Shown: positions 24,843-33,410 of the stretch, one piece after another
Layout: every line of letters starts with the position of its first letter
Numbering within the stretch: position 1 is the first letter of the stretch
From: Streptococcus salivarius
GTDB lineage: Bacteria > Bacillota > Bacilli > Lactobacillales > Streptococcaceae
DNA: 64,000 bases
Direction of reading: 5' to 3'
NCBI RefSeq assembly: GCF_002094975.1
Contig: NZ_CP015283.1
Span: 1 to 64,000 of the forward strand
Made by a program: the position numbers and the translations under genes
The notes under the pieces: model-generated
Told to the model about the DNA's origin: nothing
The model's database searches: none
The model's input: only the letters and a program-made list of their open reading frames with translations

Positions 24843-25568
24843 AACAAAACTAATATCGCCAACAATACCAGAGGTGTCACCCCTATCTCTTGAAAGAGTG
24901 GCATCATACTTACCTGAGCCTTCTTGATAATTATCTTTCGGGTGCACATAATTGTGAACTGTCGCTTGACCTTGGGCAGTGATATCTCCTACTAGACTAG
25001 TGTTATTAAAGACCAGACGACTGCCATCACTGGACTTCCAAGTACCAGCAATACTATCAAACTGACCACGCGCTACAGCACTCACATCCATATCCACGGT
25101 GGTTACTTGCATATCCGTTTTAGCTTGAGCTTGACTGCTAGATTGACTACTTGAAGCTTGACTATCACTTGAGCTCTTTGGCGCTTGGGATTGACTGGCT
25201 GAAGATTGACTCTCGTTTGAAGATTTAGGAGCTTGGGACTGGCTACTTGAGGAAGCTGATGAACCCTTTGAAGATGATGACTGAGACTGACTGCTACTCG
25301 AACTTGGGGCAGAAGCCTTTTGACTACTTTGCGTGCTTGAAGACTCCGCCTTTGAACCCGAAGATTCCTTGACCTTAGCACTAGACTTGCTAGTCTTACC
25401 GCTATCTTTACTGGATGTTTTAGCCTTACTTGATGAGGTCACCTGGCTGCTCTTAGGCGTCTTATCTGCTGAACTCGATTCCTTATGGCTGGAACAGGCC
25501 GTCAGCAAAGCCGCTGAGGAAAGGGTAACCATGGAAAGCACGATTGCTTGGGAAAATTTGTTTTTCAT
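24837..25568 (-). pseudogene. 5' fragment of Ser-rich lipoprotein gene split by IS30-family element
   Basis: The frame begins with a lipoprotein signal (MKNKFSQAIVLSMVTLSSAA, lipobox LTAC with Cys25). A low-complexity Ser/Gln/Lys region (about 28-155, with repeated SSQSQ and QAPKSS words) follows, then a folded domain with SIAGTWKSSDGSRLVFNN, similar to the DUF6287-type domains of streptococcal lipoproteins. After residue 242 the IS begins, adding Pro and a stop. A truncated lipoprotein may still be made. The promoter carries a strong cre site. Confidence 0.85.
24843..24855. repeat. Target-site duplication, right copy
   Basis: AACAAAACTAATA, the partner of 23668-23680. Confidence 0.85.
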
Positions 25569-25679
25569 AATTATTTCCTCATTTCTAGTCTATCGTAAAA
25601 AGTAAAGAAAGGACCTATGTTACAAGGGAACATCGGGTTCTCTCTACTTTTAAGGGAACAATCTTTTCTACAATTTCAT

Positions 25680-25708
25680 TATATCATTTTCTAATGTAAA
25701 CGCTAACA
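25680..25708 (-). promoter_or_regulatory. Lipoprotein promoter with cre site over the -35
   Basis: TATAAT lies 17 bases after TTAGCG, and the -35 sits inside TGTAAACGCTAACA (plus strand 25695-25708), a full match to the CcpA cre consensus. A leader of about 100 bases follows, with TGTTCCCTT twice. Confidence 0.8.
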
Positions 25709-25759
25709 TATTAGGGTTGTAAATTCTAAAAAAGACATGAAAATCTCTTGAATCCTTGT

Positions 25760-25767
25760 GATATAAT
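25760..25767 (+). promoter_or_regulatory. Promoter of the YgjV-type gene
   Basis: TGATATAAT extended -10, about 25 bases before the ATG at 25793; it rules out the earlier in-frame TTG at 25748 as a start. Confidence 0.7.
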
Positions 25768-25792
25768 GGAGACAAAAATTGAAAGTTATATC

Positions 25793-26302
25793 ATGACAGT
25801 CTATCTTCTAGCACAAGTATTCTCAGCCATCGGAGCTCTCTGTGTCGCTATTTCCTCTTTTGCAAAATCAAAAAATAAGATGCTGGTCTGGCAAATTACC
25901 GACTACATTTTTACTGCTATTGCCAACCTCTTATTGGGTGGCTATACCGGTGCTTTAACCATTAGTATTTCCATCATACGTAATAGCTTGATGGTCAAAA
26001 AGAAGATGACCAAGACTATCTTGACCATCCTCATCGTTATTCAAATCATTGTAGGAACCTATCTCAATCAACTTGGACTTATTGGCTATCTGCCAATCAT
26101 CTCTTCAGTCTCTTATAGTTTAGCCATTGCCATCACACGAAACCTTCAGTGGCTTCGCTGGGTCATCATTGAGAATATGTTACTCTGGCTAATTTACGAT
26201 TTGACCATTAAGGCCTACCCCGCTGCTATCACTGACGTCACGATCACACTAACTACCCTCATTGCCATTATCAAAAATCGAAAGACCTTTAGCAAACAAT
26301 AA
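25793..26302 (+). CDS. YgjV-family inner membrane protein
   Basis: A 169-residue protein with five or six hydrophobic helices. It resembles the YgjV family in size and in its opening, with the pattern AIGALCVAISSFAKSKNKML and later ANLLLGGYTGALT. No biochemical role is known. Weak ribosome site GAAAG. It shares an intergenic region, including the cre site, with the divergent lipoprotein gene and ends in a strong terminator. Confidence 0.75.
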   Translation: MTVYLLAQVFSAIGALCVAISSFAKSKNKMLVWQITDYIFTAIANLLLGGYTGALTISISIIRNSLMVKKKMTKTILTILIVIQIIVGTYLNQLGLIGYLPIISSVSYSLAIAITRNLQWLRWVIIENMLLWLIYDLTIKAYPAAITDVTITLTTLIAIIKNRKTFSKQ

Positions 26303-26321
26303 AGCTAAAGGTCTTTTTCTT
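26281..26321 (+). terminator. Terminator of the YgjV-type gene
   Basis: AAAGACCTTTAGC and GCTAAAGGTCTTT arms followed by TTCTT, starting inside the coding end. Convergent with the HAD gene. Confidence 0.9.
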
Positions 26322-27141
26322 ATAAAGCCCAAGTACGAATGGCGTGTGCCACACCTGCTTCGTCATTTGTCAAGGTCACATACTTACACAACTCTTTAAT
26401 GTCGTCACTAGCATTACCCATGGCAACACTCTGACCGACGAATTGAAGCATTTCAAGGTCATTAGCAGCATCACCCAGAGCCATGATTTGATCTGGAGAA
26501 ATTCCAAGTTTTTCAGCTAAATGCTTAAGTCCACTGGCCTTAGTTGCCCCCTGTGGCATGATTTCAAAGATATAGTCTTGGCTACGAACTGTGCTATAGC
26601 TTTGATCAAGTCTGTCTTGCACAGCGTTTTGGAAGGCGTCCAAAGGTTCAGTATCAGCCATATACATGGCTTGGAAAATCACTTGCCCTTCCGCAAAGAT
26701 TTCTTCCAAACTTCTAGCCTTCGCTTCTGTGAAAACAGTACCAGCATCATAAGCTACTAGCTCAGGCACTTCATCGCCCACAACATAGTAAGTCTTCTCA
26801 CCAGTCAAGGTTAGAGCCACCTCTGGAAAGTCTTCGCAAGCCTGCAAGAGTTCTTCCATCTCAGAGCGAGATAAACTTTCATATTGAAGCAACTTCCAAT
26901 TTTTTGTCTCATAAGTTGAACAGCCATTATTCATGATAATGTACTCTTCTTCACTCAGTCCTAATTTCTCAAAATGCGGAAGAATGCCTGAACGCGGGCG
27001 TCCTGTACAAAGGACAATTTTGATACCTGCCGCAGCTGCTTCTTGAATAGCCTTAATATTCTCGACAGGAATCTCTTTTTGGCTATTTAAGAGTGTTCCG
27101 TCCATATCTATTGCAATGAGTTTCACTTGGTTCTGATTCAT
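26320..27141 (-). CDS. Cof-type HAD-IIB phosphatase
   Basis: Magnesium-dependent phosphatase that probably acts on small sugar or nucleotide phosphates in the cytoplasm. The 273-residue product has HAD motif I DMDGTLLNS (residues 12-20), motif II in VLCTGRPR (about 43-50), and motif IV ALGDAANDLEML (about 216). The IIB cap lies between, as in YidA and Cof. It follows the GH73 gene by 17 bases, so the two form an operon. The substrate is unknown. Confidence 0.9.
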   Translation of the reverse strand: MNQNQVKLIAIDMDGTLLNSQKEIPVENIKAIQEAAAAGIKIVLCTGRPRSGILPHFEKLGLSEEEYIIMNNGCSTYETKNWKLLQYESLSRSEMEELLQACEDFPEVALTLTGEKTYYVVGDEVPELVAYDAGTVFTEAKARSLEEIFAEGQVIFQAMYMADTEPLDAFQNAVQDRLDQSYSTVRSQDYIFEIMPQGATKASGLKHLAEKLGISPDQIMALGDAANDLEMLQFVGQSVAMGNASDDIKELCKYVTLTNDEAGVAHAIRTWAL

Positions 27142-27158
27142 TTTACTCTCCTTCGACC

Positions 27159-27815
27159 CTAATAAGTGTCATAAATGGTTAACTGGTATTGTTCAATGAT
27201 GCTGTTTAATTTGTCTCCGTAGGTTGTGTCCGTAGCGTAGACCCCTGTTAGGGCAGCTGTCGCATCCTTATAATTCTTAGTATTGGAACGGTGCACCCCT
27301 ACATAGTAGCTCCCCTCAAGGAAATCCACATAGTCCTGTAAAGAATTTTCCACAGAACCATAAGAACGAAAAGCCGCATCAATATAGTAAGGATTGCCCT
27401 TACCATCATCCTCCCAGGTCGGTAGGGTCACACTTTGACCATTGTAGTCCCCCTTAATCCCAAAGAAGTTATAGGACGGCTTCTGACTCAAAGTAGATTG
27501 TCCAGAGTCGGATTCCAAGATGGCCTGAGCAATCATGACAGATGCATAAAGATCGTTTCTAGCTGCCAAATAGCGGGACGTCTCGCCAATCTCGGCAATA
27601 AAAGCAACCGTCCTCTCATCTGTAGATGTCATGTTTTTTTCCATAGTCAACTTTGGAAAATTCAAACTAGCTAGGAGTCCCAATAAGGCAAATAGGCCAA
27701 TAAAAATCAGACTCCACTTTTGGAAAAATTTAGGAAAGAGCAAGAAAGACTTCTGTTTCTTTTTAGTTTTCTTAGGTCTAGCTTTAGACTTACCTTTCTT
27801 TTTTCCTTTTGCCAA
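27159..27815 (-). CDS. Membrane-anchored GH73 glucosaminidase
   Basis: Peptidoglycan hydrolase of the mannosyl-glycoprotein endo-beta-N-acetylglucosaminidase (GH73) type. The 218 residues begin with a very basic stretch (1-27, mostly Lys, Gly and Arg), then one membrane helix (about 32-52), then the catalytic domain (about 70-215) with the acidic AQAILESDSGQS and FGIKGDYNGQS motifs. The basic head is cytoplasmic and the enzyme faces the wall. It is the first gene of a pair with the HAD phosphatase. Confidence 0.88.
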   Translation of the reverse strand: MAKGKKKGKSKARPKKTKKKQKSFLLFPKFFQKWSLIFIGLFALLGLLASLNFPKLTMEKNMTSTDERTVAFIAEIGETSRYLAARNDLYASVMIAQAILESDSGQSTLSQKPSYNFFGIKGDYNGQSVTLPTWEDDGKGNPYYIDAAFRSYGSVENSLQDYVDFLEGSYYVGVHRSNTKNYKDATAALTGVYATDTTYGDKLNSIIEQYQLTIYDTY

Positions 27816-27864
27816 TCGGTCACCCCCTCAATCATACTAACTCCTCTAAGTATATCAAAATTCA

Positions 27865-27896
27865 CTAAAAAAGACCCAAACCAACCGGTTTAAGCC
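27865..27896 (-). terminator. Terminator of amtB-glnB
   Basis: GGCTTAAACC-GGTT-GGTTTGGGTC with several wobble pairs, followed by six T residues. Confidence 0.75.
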
Positions 27897-27905
27897 TTCA
27901 TTATA

Positions 27906-28247
27906 TTAAATGGCGTCTCCACCACGTTCGCCTGTACGAATACGGATAACATCATCAATAGGAACAATAAAAATCTTCCCATCACCAACTTCTCCTGTCG
28001 CCACGGCGCTCCGAATGGCATCAACAACTTCGTCAACCGCCATATCCTTAACTACAATTTCAACCTTAACCTTAGCTAATAAGGTAGGAACAATGCGCTG
28101 TCCACGAACAAACTCTGCAAAGCCACGTTGATTACCATAACCTAGAACTTGACTTACAGTCATCCCCTTAGCCAAGCCACTACCAGTCAAGGCATTTTTC
28201 AAATCTTCCAATTTATCCGAACGAATAATCGCTTCTACTTTTTTCAT
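27906..28247 (-). CDS. glnB: PII nitrogen regulatory protein
   Basis: Trimeric signal protein that binds ATP/ADP and 2-oxoglutarate and controls partner proteins such as AmtB. The 113-residue product has the PII core with T-loop [14 protein letters not shown] (about 36-49) and the B-loop region [12 protein letters not shown]. The tyrosine that is uridylylated in enterobacterial PII (Tyr51) is absent here, with Ile at about residue 52, so covalent control of that type is excluded. It follows amtB by 10 bases. Confidence 0.94.
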   Translation of the reverse strand: MKKVEAIIRSDKLEDLKNALTGSGLAKGMTVSQVLGYGNQRGFAEFVRGQRIVPTLLAKVKVEIVVKDMAVDEVVDAIRSAVATGEVGDGKIFIVPIDDVIRIRTGERGGDAI

Positions 28248-28257
28248 CTGTATTCTC

Positions 28258-29511
28258 CTACGAATCTAAGCCCATAAAGGTTGGATAGGCTGTCTCTTTG
28301 TGTTCACAGTCATCAAGACCAATAGCTTCATCACGGTCACTAACACGCAAAGGCATATAATGAGCAATTACTTTAATAATACCATAGGTCACAAGAGCAG
28401 ACCAAATAGCTGTAAAGATAATAGCTAAAATGGTCACAATAAAGAGATGGGCCTTTCCATAAATCAAGCCAATATTGGCCTTATCTAGGGCTAAATCCGG
28501 TGTCGTAAAAATCGCGGTAGCCAAACCACCAAAGATTCCTCCAACGCCGTGGCAACCAAAAGCATCCAAAGCATCATCATAGGCAAAACGTTTCTTCAAG
28601 ACAGAAATAGCATAGAAACAAATCGGACTAACCATAAGACCAATTAGAATAGCGCTCCAAATTGAAACAAAACCTGCTCCAGGTGTGATTGCAACCAGTC
28701 CTGCCACCAAACCGGTTGAACCACCAACCAAGGATGGATGTCCTGTGACATGTTTTTCAATTGCCAACCATGAAAACATGGCTGCAGCAGCTGAAACATG
28801 GGTGGTTACTAGCGCGTGCACTGCCAAGCCATTAGCAGCCAAGGCTGATCCTGCATTAAAGCCAAACCAGCCAAACCATAAGAGACCCGCTCCCAATAGG
28901 ACAAAAGGAACATTATGAGGACGGTGTTCTAAAATGCCAAAATCACGACGTTTACCAACAACGATTGCCAAAACCAAGGCCGATACCCCCGAGGTAATAT
29001 GAACCACATCACCACCTGCGAAGTCAATTGTCCCCCATTTAGCAAGGAGCCCTTCGTCCCAAACCATATGTGCAAATGGATAGTAGACAAGAAGTAACCA
29101 AAAGACAACAAAGATGGCTAAAGGTGTAAAGCGCATCCTTCCTACTACTGAACCCGTCAAAATCGCCACACAGATAATCGAAAACATCATCTGAAAAGCA
29201 GCAAACAGCATATCAGGAATGGTTAGACCACGACTTGAGGCAGTTTCAGACACGCCATTTAAAAAAAGGTGACTGAAATTACCGAAGATATTCCCATGAC
29301 CGCCAAAAGAAAGCGAGTAGCCAGCAACAATCCACAAGAGGGAAGCTATAGCTAAGGGAAGAACAGACATCATCATGGTATTGATAACATTCTTACGACG
29401 TCCAAGCCCACCATAGAAGAAGGCCAAGGCCGGTGTCATCAAACAAACCATGGCTGAACAAATCAATATAAAGGCACTGCTACCTGTATCCATGAAACCA
29501 CTCCAATTCAC
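28258..29511 (-). CDS. amtB: Ammonium transporter
   Basis: Trimeric ammonium channel in the membrane. The 417 residues have 11 hydrophobic segments, the Amt signature around [16 protein letters not shown] (about 162-177) and conserved pore histidines (HITSG and FGCHGVGG near 317). Together with glnB it forms the usual amtB-glnB pair, in which PII blocks the pore when nitrogen is ample. A GlnR box overlaps its promoter. Confidence 0.95.
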   Translation of the reverse strand: MNWSGFMDTGSSAFILICSAMVCLMTPALAFFYGGLGRRKNVINTMMMSVLPLAIASLLWIVAGYSLSFGGHGNIFGNFSHLFLNGVSETASSRGLTIPDMLFAAFQMMFSIICVAILTGSVVGRMRFTPLAIFVVFWLLLVYYPFAHMVWDEGLLAKWGTIDFAGGDVVHITSGVSALVLAIVVGKRRDFGILEHRPHNVPFVLLGAGLLWFGWFGFNAGSALAANGLAVHALVTTHVSAAAAMFSWLAIEKHVTGHPSLVGGSTGLVAGLVAITPGAGFVSIWSAILIGLMVSPICFYAISVLKKRFAYDDALDAFGCHGVGGIFGGLATAIFTTPDLALDKANIGLIYGKAHLFIVTILAIIFTAIWSALVTYGIIKVIAHYMPLRVSDRDEAIGLDDCEHKETAYPTFMGLDS

Positions 29512-29522
29512 AAATTATTCTA

Positions 29523-29539
29523 TGTCAGATAATATAACA
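29523..29539. promoter_or_regulatory. GlnR box at the amtB promoter
   Basis: TGTCAGATAATATAACA exactly fits TGTNAN7TNACA. It overlaps the -10 region (TATATT) of a TTGTTT-17-TATATT promoter on the minus strand, so GlnR would repress amtB-glnB in nitrogen-rich conditions. Confidence 0.85.
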
Positions 29540-29614
29540 CAAAAATATGAGATAAACAAGCGTATTTACGGAATTTTTTGATAATTCTTTCTTTTCTGAC
29601 ATCTTATGTCGCCA

Positions 29615-29662
29615 CAAAAAAAGAGCCTCTTAAACCCCATGGAAAAGGTTATAAAGCTCTTG
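29615..29662 (-). terminator. Terminator overlapping the rsmI stop codon
   Basis: AAGAGCTTTATAACC pairs with GGTTTAAGAGGCTCTT, followed by a T run; the stop codon lies inside the stem. Confidence 0.75.
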
Positions 29663-30496
29663 TCTGTTTATTTTTCGCTCTTTAGCAACGGTTTTTATAG
29701 CCTGATTAGGTTTCATGCCAGAAGCAATTAAAGCTTCAACAGCCTCTACTGGCGTAACATCTGATGTTAGATTTTCTTCCCTATTATTTTCAGAAGCTCC
29801 AGCCACAATCAGTAAACATTCTCCCTTGAGAGGATTACTAGCAATATAATCTAAAATTTCTGAAATTGACCCTCGCTGGTACTCTTCATAAAGCTTGGTT
29901 AATTCTCGAACTAGCGTTACTTGACGATTGCCATAGACCTCATGAATATTTTCAAGGGTATCCGCCACACGGTATGGTGACTCGTAAAAAATCTGTGTCT
30001 CAGGATAAGATACTTTTTCCTTGAAGAAATCAATCTGCTGTCCCTTTTTACGAGGCAGGAAGCCATAAAAAATATGAGGTTGGGGTGCTAAACCACTAGC
30101 AATCAAGGCTGTAATACCAGCTGATGCTCCCGGTAAGGCCACCACAGGAATATTCTCAGCAATGGCGGCTTTGACCAAATCATGCCCAGGATCCGAAATG
30201 GAAGGCATACCAGCATCAGAAACCTGAGCCAAAGAAAGACCTGATTTCAAGCGCTCCAGTAAATCTGGAATTTTCTCATAGGCATTGTGCTCATGGAAAG
30301 AATACTGCTTGGTTTCAATCTCAAAATGCTTGAGCAAGAGACCCGTATTGCGCGTGTCCTCCGCACAAATAAGATCCACCTCTTTCAGGATTTGCACACT
30401 ACGAAAAGTCATATCCTGCAAATTTCCAATAGGAGTAGGAACCAGATAGAGGGTACCGTAACTAGATTGCCCCTTAAAACTCTTTTGAACCTGCAT
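29630..30496 (-). CDS. rsmI: 16S rRNA 2'-O-ribose C1402 methyltransferase
   Basis: SAM-dependent methylation of C1402 in the decoding centre of 16S rRNA. The 288-residue product belongs to the tetrapyrrole-methylase fold, with LYLVPTPIGNLQDMTFR (about 17-33), CAEDTRNTG and PGASAGITALIASG motifs. I take ATG 30496 (CGGAG upstream), which lies two bases after the yabA stop codon. It is the last gene of the tmk-holB-ricT-yabA-rsmI operon. Confidence 0.94.
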   Translation of the reverse strand: MQVQKSFKGQSSYGTLYLVPTPIGNLQDMTFRSVQILKEVDLICAEDTRNTGLLLKHFEIETKQYSFHEHNAYEKIPDLLERLKSGLSLAQVSDAGMPSISDPGHDLVKAAIAENIPVVALPGASAGITALIASGLAPQPHIFYGFLPRKKGQQIDFFKEKVSYPETQIFYESPYRVADTLENIHEVYGNRQVTLVRELTKLYEEYQRGSISEILDYIASNPLKGECLLIVAGASENNREENLTSDVTPVEAVEALIASGMKPNQAIKTVAKERKINRQELYNLFHGV

Positions 30497-30498
30497 GT

Positions 30499-30819
30499 TT
30501 AGTCTCCGTACAACAATTCTGCACAGAAGCCGCAAGCTTCATTATTGTCACGACGTTGGCCGTAGAAATCTGGACAAATATGGAATCCATCATCGTAAAT
30601 AGCCTCGAGGTTCACCTTACCATGAGACATTTTAGTTCCTGTCTCCTCTTGAACCACTTGACTCAAGTGCTCACGCAACTTGTCATTTTCCAACTTGAGG
30701 GCCGTATTTTCATCAAGAATCCCTGAGAAGTTCGCCTTAATTGCTTCCACTTCTGCCAACATCGACATCAAATTTTGTGATAATTCCTCGAATTTATCAT
30801 ACAATTCACGCTTTTCCAT
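30499..30819 (-). CDS. yabA: Initiation control protein YabA
   Basis: Binds DnaA and DnaN and limits replication initiation in Bacillus; a similar role is expected here. The 106 residues have an N-terminal coiled coil (about 1-60, rich in Glu, Leu and Lys) that tetramerises, and a C-terminal zinc-type domain with HICPDFYGQRR and EACGFCAELLYGD. It overlaps ricT by 14 bases. Confidence 0.93.
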   Translation of the reverse strand: MEKRELYDKFEELSQNLMSMLAEVEAIKANFSGILDENTALKLENDKLREHLSQVVQEETGTKMSHGKVNLEAIYDDGFHICPDFYGQRRDNNEACGFCAELLYGD

Positions 30820-31612
30820 TTAGCTGAACTTCCTCCACTCCATAAGTTAGGGGCGCACGCCCTTTTTCAAATAAAACCTTAATGGTCCCTGCAATCACAT
30901 CAATGGCAACGACCTGACCCGTGCCATCCTTGGTTTCAATTTCATCACCCAAGTCAGGATAACTCGCCTTGCTATCTCGGTAAAAGTCATCTTCATAACT
31001 GAGACAACACATAAGTCGACCACAGACCCCATTCATCTTACCAGAATTCAAAGATAAACTCTGATTTTTAGCCATCTTAATCGATACTGGTGGGAATTCA
31101 CCCAAAAAACTAGAACAACAAAGTGCTCGGCCACAAGGTCCTAAGCCACCATAGATTTTTGATTCCTCACGACTTGAAATTTGACGCAACTCAATACGTG
31201 TCTTAAAGTAAGAAGCCAGATCTTTGAGCAACTGACGAAAATCTACCCGTTTTTCAGCTACAAAACTGATTAGCACATAAGAGTTATTTAATGGAAAGAC
31301 AATATCAACCACCTTCATATCTAGCTGATTTTGAGCAATTAATTCAGCCACTACTCCCATACTCTTTTCAGCCTTCAAAAGATTTTCCTCATATCTAGCA
31401 AAATCTTTCTCTCCTGCCAATCCTTCAACCCGATTCAGATCCGCAGGTAAACTAAGCTCAGGAAAATCAGTGTTTTCCATGACAACCTGGGCTAGGCGCT
31501 TATCTTTTTTCTCCAAAACGACTACAAAGTCATCTTTGGCGTAATTTTTATCAGGAACAACGTATTCTACTGCTCCAGTTTCTTCAAATTTTATTCCAAT
31601 GACTTCTGTCAT
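30806..31612 (-). CDS. ricT: PSP1-domain regulatory iron-sulfur protein RicT
   Basis: PSP1/YaaT family. In Bacillus it forms the Ric complex that assists RNase Y and mRNA processing. The 268-residue product has the cysteine cluster CGRALCCSSFLGEF (about residues 155-168) and a second one CGRLMCCLSYEDDFY (about 196-210), as needed for cluster binding. It overlaps holB by the ATGA type (4 bases). Function in streptococci is inferred from family. Confidence 0.92.
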   Translation of the reverse strand: MTEVIGIKFEETGAVEYVVPDKNYAKDDFVVVLEKKDKRLAQVVMENTDFPELSLPADLNRVEGLAGEKDFARYEENLLKAEKSMGVVAELIAQNQLDMKVVDIVFPLNNSYVLISFVAEKRVDFRQLLKDLASYFKTRIELRQISSREESKIYGGLGPCGRALCCSSFLGEFPPVSIKMAKNQSLSLNSGKMNGVCGRLMCCLSYEDDFYRDSKASYPDLGDEIETKDGTGQVVAIDVIAGTIKVLFEKGRAPLTYGVEEVQLNGKA

Positions 31613-32484
31613 GATAATACCATATACTCCATCGCATTTTGAAAGCTAACATTAGCTAGCCACATTTTTCGTGCCTCATAAACTAAGTCTAGCCATCGTC
31701 TTGCTTGTGGATTTTGTATATCCTTCCCCAATTGATAAGTTAAAAAAGCCCAGACCATCTCTTGTTCCGACTTTTCACTACACTGGACAGCCAGTTTTGC
31801 AACGTCCAAATAAAGCAGGTCCTGATTAGATAGCAGGGACTGTGTGAAACGCTCTACTGTATTAATCAGATCAAGAATCTTATTATCTTTAGCTAAGTCT
31901 AAAGCCTGAACATCATCTTTAGCAAAGTCAGCCAACACTTTGGCTTGTGTCAGCAACAAACCTTCCTTCTGCAACAACTCTTCCAGATAAGCCCGATTCT
32001 TTGGAAAATAAAAGAGTTGAGCCCGGCTTTTAATCGTCGGTAACATACGACTATCATCAGCTGTCAAAAGAAAAATATAAATCTGACTTTGAGGTTCTTC
32101 AATAAACTTTAATAGACTATTAGCAGCATTGACGTGCATCTTATCTGCATCCCGAATGATAAAAAACTGAGCCTGCCCCTCAAAACTCGATTGACTAAAC
32201 TCTCTAGTCAACTGACGAATCGTGTCCGTCTTAATAATCTGTCCTTGTGGCTCTACTAATTTAACATCAGAAAAGTCCCCCTGTGCAATCAAACGACAGG
32301 GACGACAGTGACCACAAGGTAGACCATTCTCAGGAGTCAGACAAAACCGACTCTGTGCTAGCCAAATAGCCATGTCGAGACTTCCAAAATCACCCGAAAA
32401 CAAATAAGCATGACTCAAACGATTTTCTCTGATAATTTGTGAAAACTCTTCAAATAGTTTGCTTTGACTTTCAGCTAACTTCAT
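31609..32484 (-). CDS. holB: DNA polymerase III delta' subunit
   Basis: Clamp-loader subunit. The 291-residue product has the AAA+ start HAYLFSGDFGSLD with a degenerate P-loop, a zinc-type cluster CLTPENGLPCGHCRPC (about 48-63), and the IEEPQSQIYIFLL and SRAQL segments. The lost Walker A glycine-lysine pattern is normal for delta'. It is 8 bases downstream of tmk. Confidence 0.92.
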   Translation of the reverse strand: MKLAESQSKLFEEFSQIIRENRLSHAYLFSGDFGSLDMAIWLAQSRFCLTPENGLPCGHCRPCRLIAQGDFSDVKLVEPQGQIIKTDTIRQLTREFSQSSFEGQAQFFIIRDADKMHVNAANSLLKFIEEPQSQIYIFLLTADDSRMLPTIKSRAQLFYFPKNRAYLEELLQKEGLLLTQAKVLADFAKDDVQALDLAKDNKILDLINTVERFTQSLLSNQDLLYLDVAKLAVQCSEKSEQEMVWAFLTYQLGKDIQNPQARRWLDLVYEARKMWLANVSFQNAMEYMVLS

Positions 32485-32492
32485 CTTGCTCC

Positions 32493-33122
32493 TTATAAAT
32501 AGTCTTTAATTACATTCCAAGCTTGCTCTACAACATCCTCAAAATCCTGTGAGGCATCAATTAGCTTGATACGTTCTGGTTCAGCCTGTGCCAAATCCAA
32601 ATAACCTTGACGTACACGCTGATGTAGGTCAAGTTTCTCTAAATCCAACCGATTGACTTCACGTTCGCCGCTAGCTGCAATGCGGTCCAAACCAGTCTCA
32701 GAATCCACATCAAACAATAGGGTCACATCAGGTTTATACCCATCAGTCGCATAGGCATTTAACCAGGCAATCTCATTCTGATTCAAGCCACGACCAGTAC
32801 CTTGATAGGCAACTGATGAATCAATAAAGCGATCCATGATGACCATATTGCCCTTTTCAAGCTCTGGCAAAACCTTCTCAACCAGATGTTGACGGCGAGC
32901 AGCAATATAGAGCAAGAGCTCTGTCTTAGCATCCATAGCCGTATTATCTACATCCAGAATAACCTCACGGATTTGCTCTGCAATAGCTACTCCTCCTGGT
33001 TCACGTGTCGTCACGACTTTGGCTGGATAGGCTTCTCTAAGACGAGGTAAAAGTGCCTCCAAAACTGTTGTCTTTCCAGCACCATCTGGCCCTTCGATTG
33101 AGATTAATAACCCTTTTGACAT
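32493..33122 (-). CDS. tmk: Thymidylate kinase
   Basis: Phosphorylates dTMP to dTDP. The 209-residue product has the P-loop [10 protein letters not shown] (residues 9-18), the DRx motif in [15 protein letters not shown] (about 93-107) and the LID region near 145. First gene of the tmk-holB-ricT-yabA-rsmI run, a Firmicute-typical order. Confidence 0.96.
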   Translation of the reverse strand: MSKGLLISIEGPDGAGKTTVLEALLPRLREAYPAKVVTTREPGGVAIAEQIREVILDVDNTAMDAKTELLLYIAARRQHLVEKVLPELEKGNMVIMDRFIDSSVAYQGTGRGLNQNEIAWLNAYATDGYKPDVTLLFDVDSETGLDRIAASGEREVNRLDLEKLDLHQRVRQGYLDLAQAEPERIKLIDASQDFEDVVEQAWNVIKDYL

Positions 33123-33195
33123 GATACTTCCTTTTTGATTTCTTTACTTTCTATTTTATCAAATTTTAGCTCAAATGAACAATCAAGGGCAAAAG

Positions 33196-33228
33196 AAAAC
33201 AGAGGTTTCTAAAAACCCCTGTTTCTAT
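33196..33228 (-). terminator. Terminator after tRNA-Thr
   Basis: AAACAGGGGTTT...AAACCTCTGTTT followed by TCTTTT on the minus strand. Confidence 0.8.
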
Positions 33229-33245
33229 CTGAATACTTCTGACCA

Positions 33246-33318
33246 TGCCGATTGCAGGTTTCGAACCTGTGACCTACGCGTTACGAGTGCGTTGCTCTAC
33301 CAACTGAGCTAAATCGGC
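33246..33318 (-). tRNA. tRNA-Thr (anticodon CGT)
   Basis: 73 bases folding as a cloverleaf: acceptor GCCGATT/AATCGGC, D arm GCTC/GAGC, anticodon loop CTCGTAA and the T arm with GGTTCGAAACC. The anticodon CGT reads ACG. The 3' CCA is not encoded. It sits alone between tkt and tmk, with a terminator after it. Confidence 0.93.
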
Positions 33319-33373
33319 TGACACAGTCATTCTAACACTATGTCCTAAAAAGTCAAGTTCTGTATGAAATTTA

Positions 33374-33401
33374 CAAAAAAGAACTTGGACTAGCCAAGCT
33401 C
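33374..33401 (-). terminator. Terminator of tkt
   Basis: GAGCTTGG-CTAGT-CCAAGTTC followed by six T residues. Confidence 0.9.
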
Positions 33402-33410
33402 ATTCTTTTC

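Noticed and set aside
25103..25605. Open frames on both strands over the Ser-rich lipoprotein
   Set aside because: They arise from the repetitive Ser codons; only the frame with the lipobox has a start site and signal peptide.
27934..27941. TACGAATA, the core of the competence ComX (cin) box
   Set aside because: It lies inside the coding end of glnB, and no gene begins downstream on that strand.
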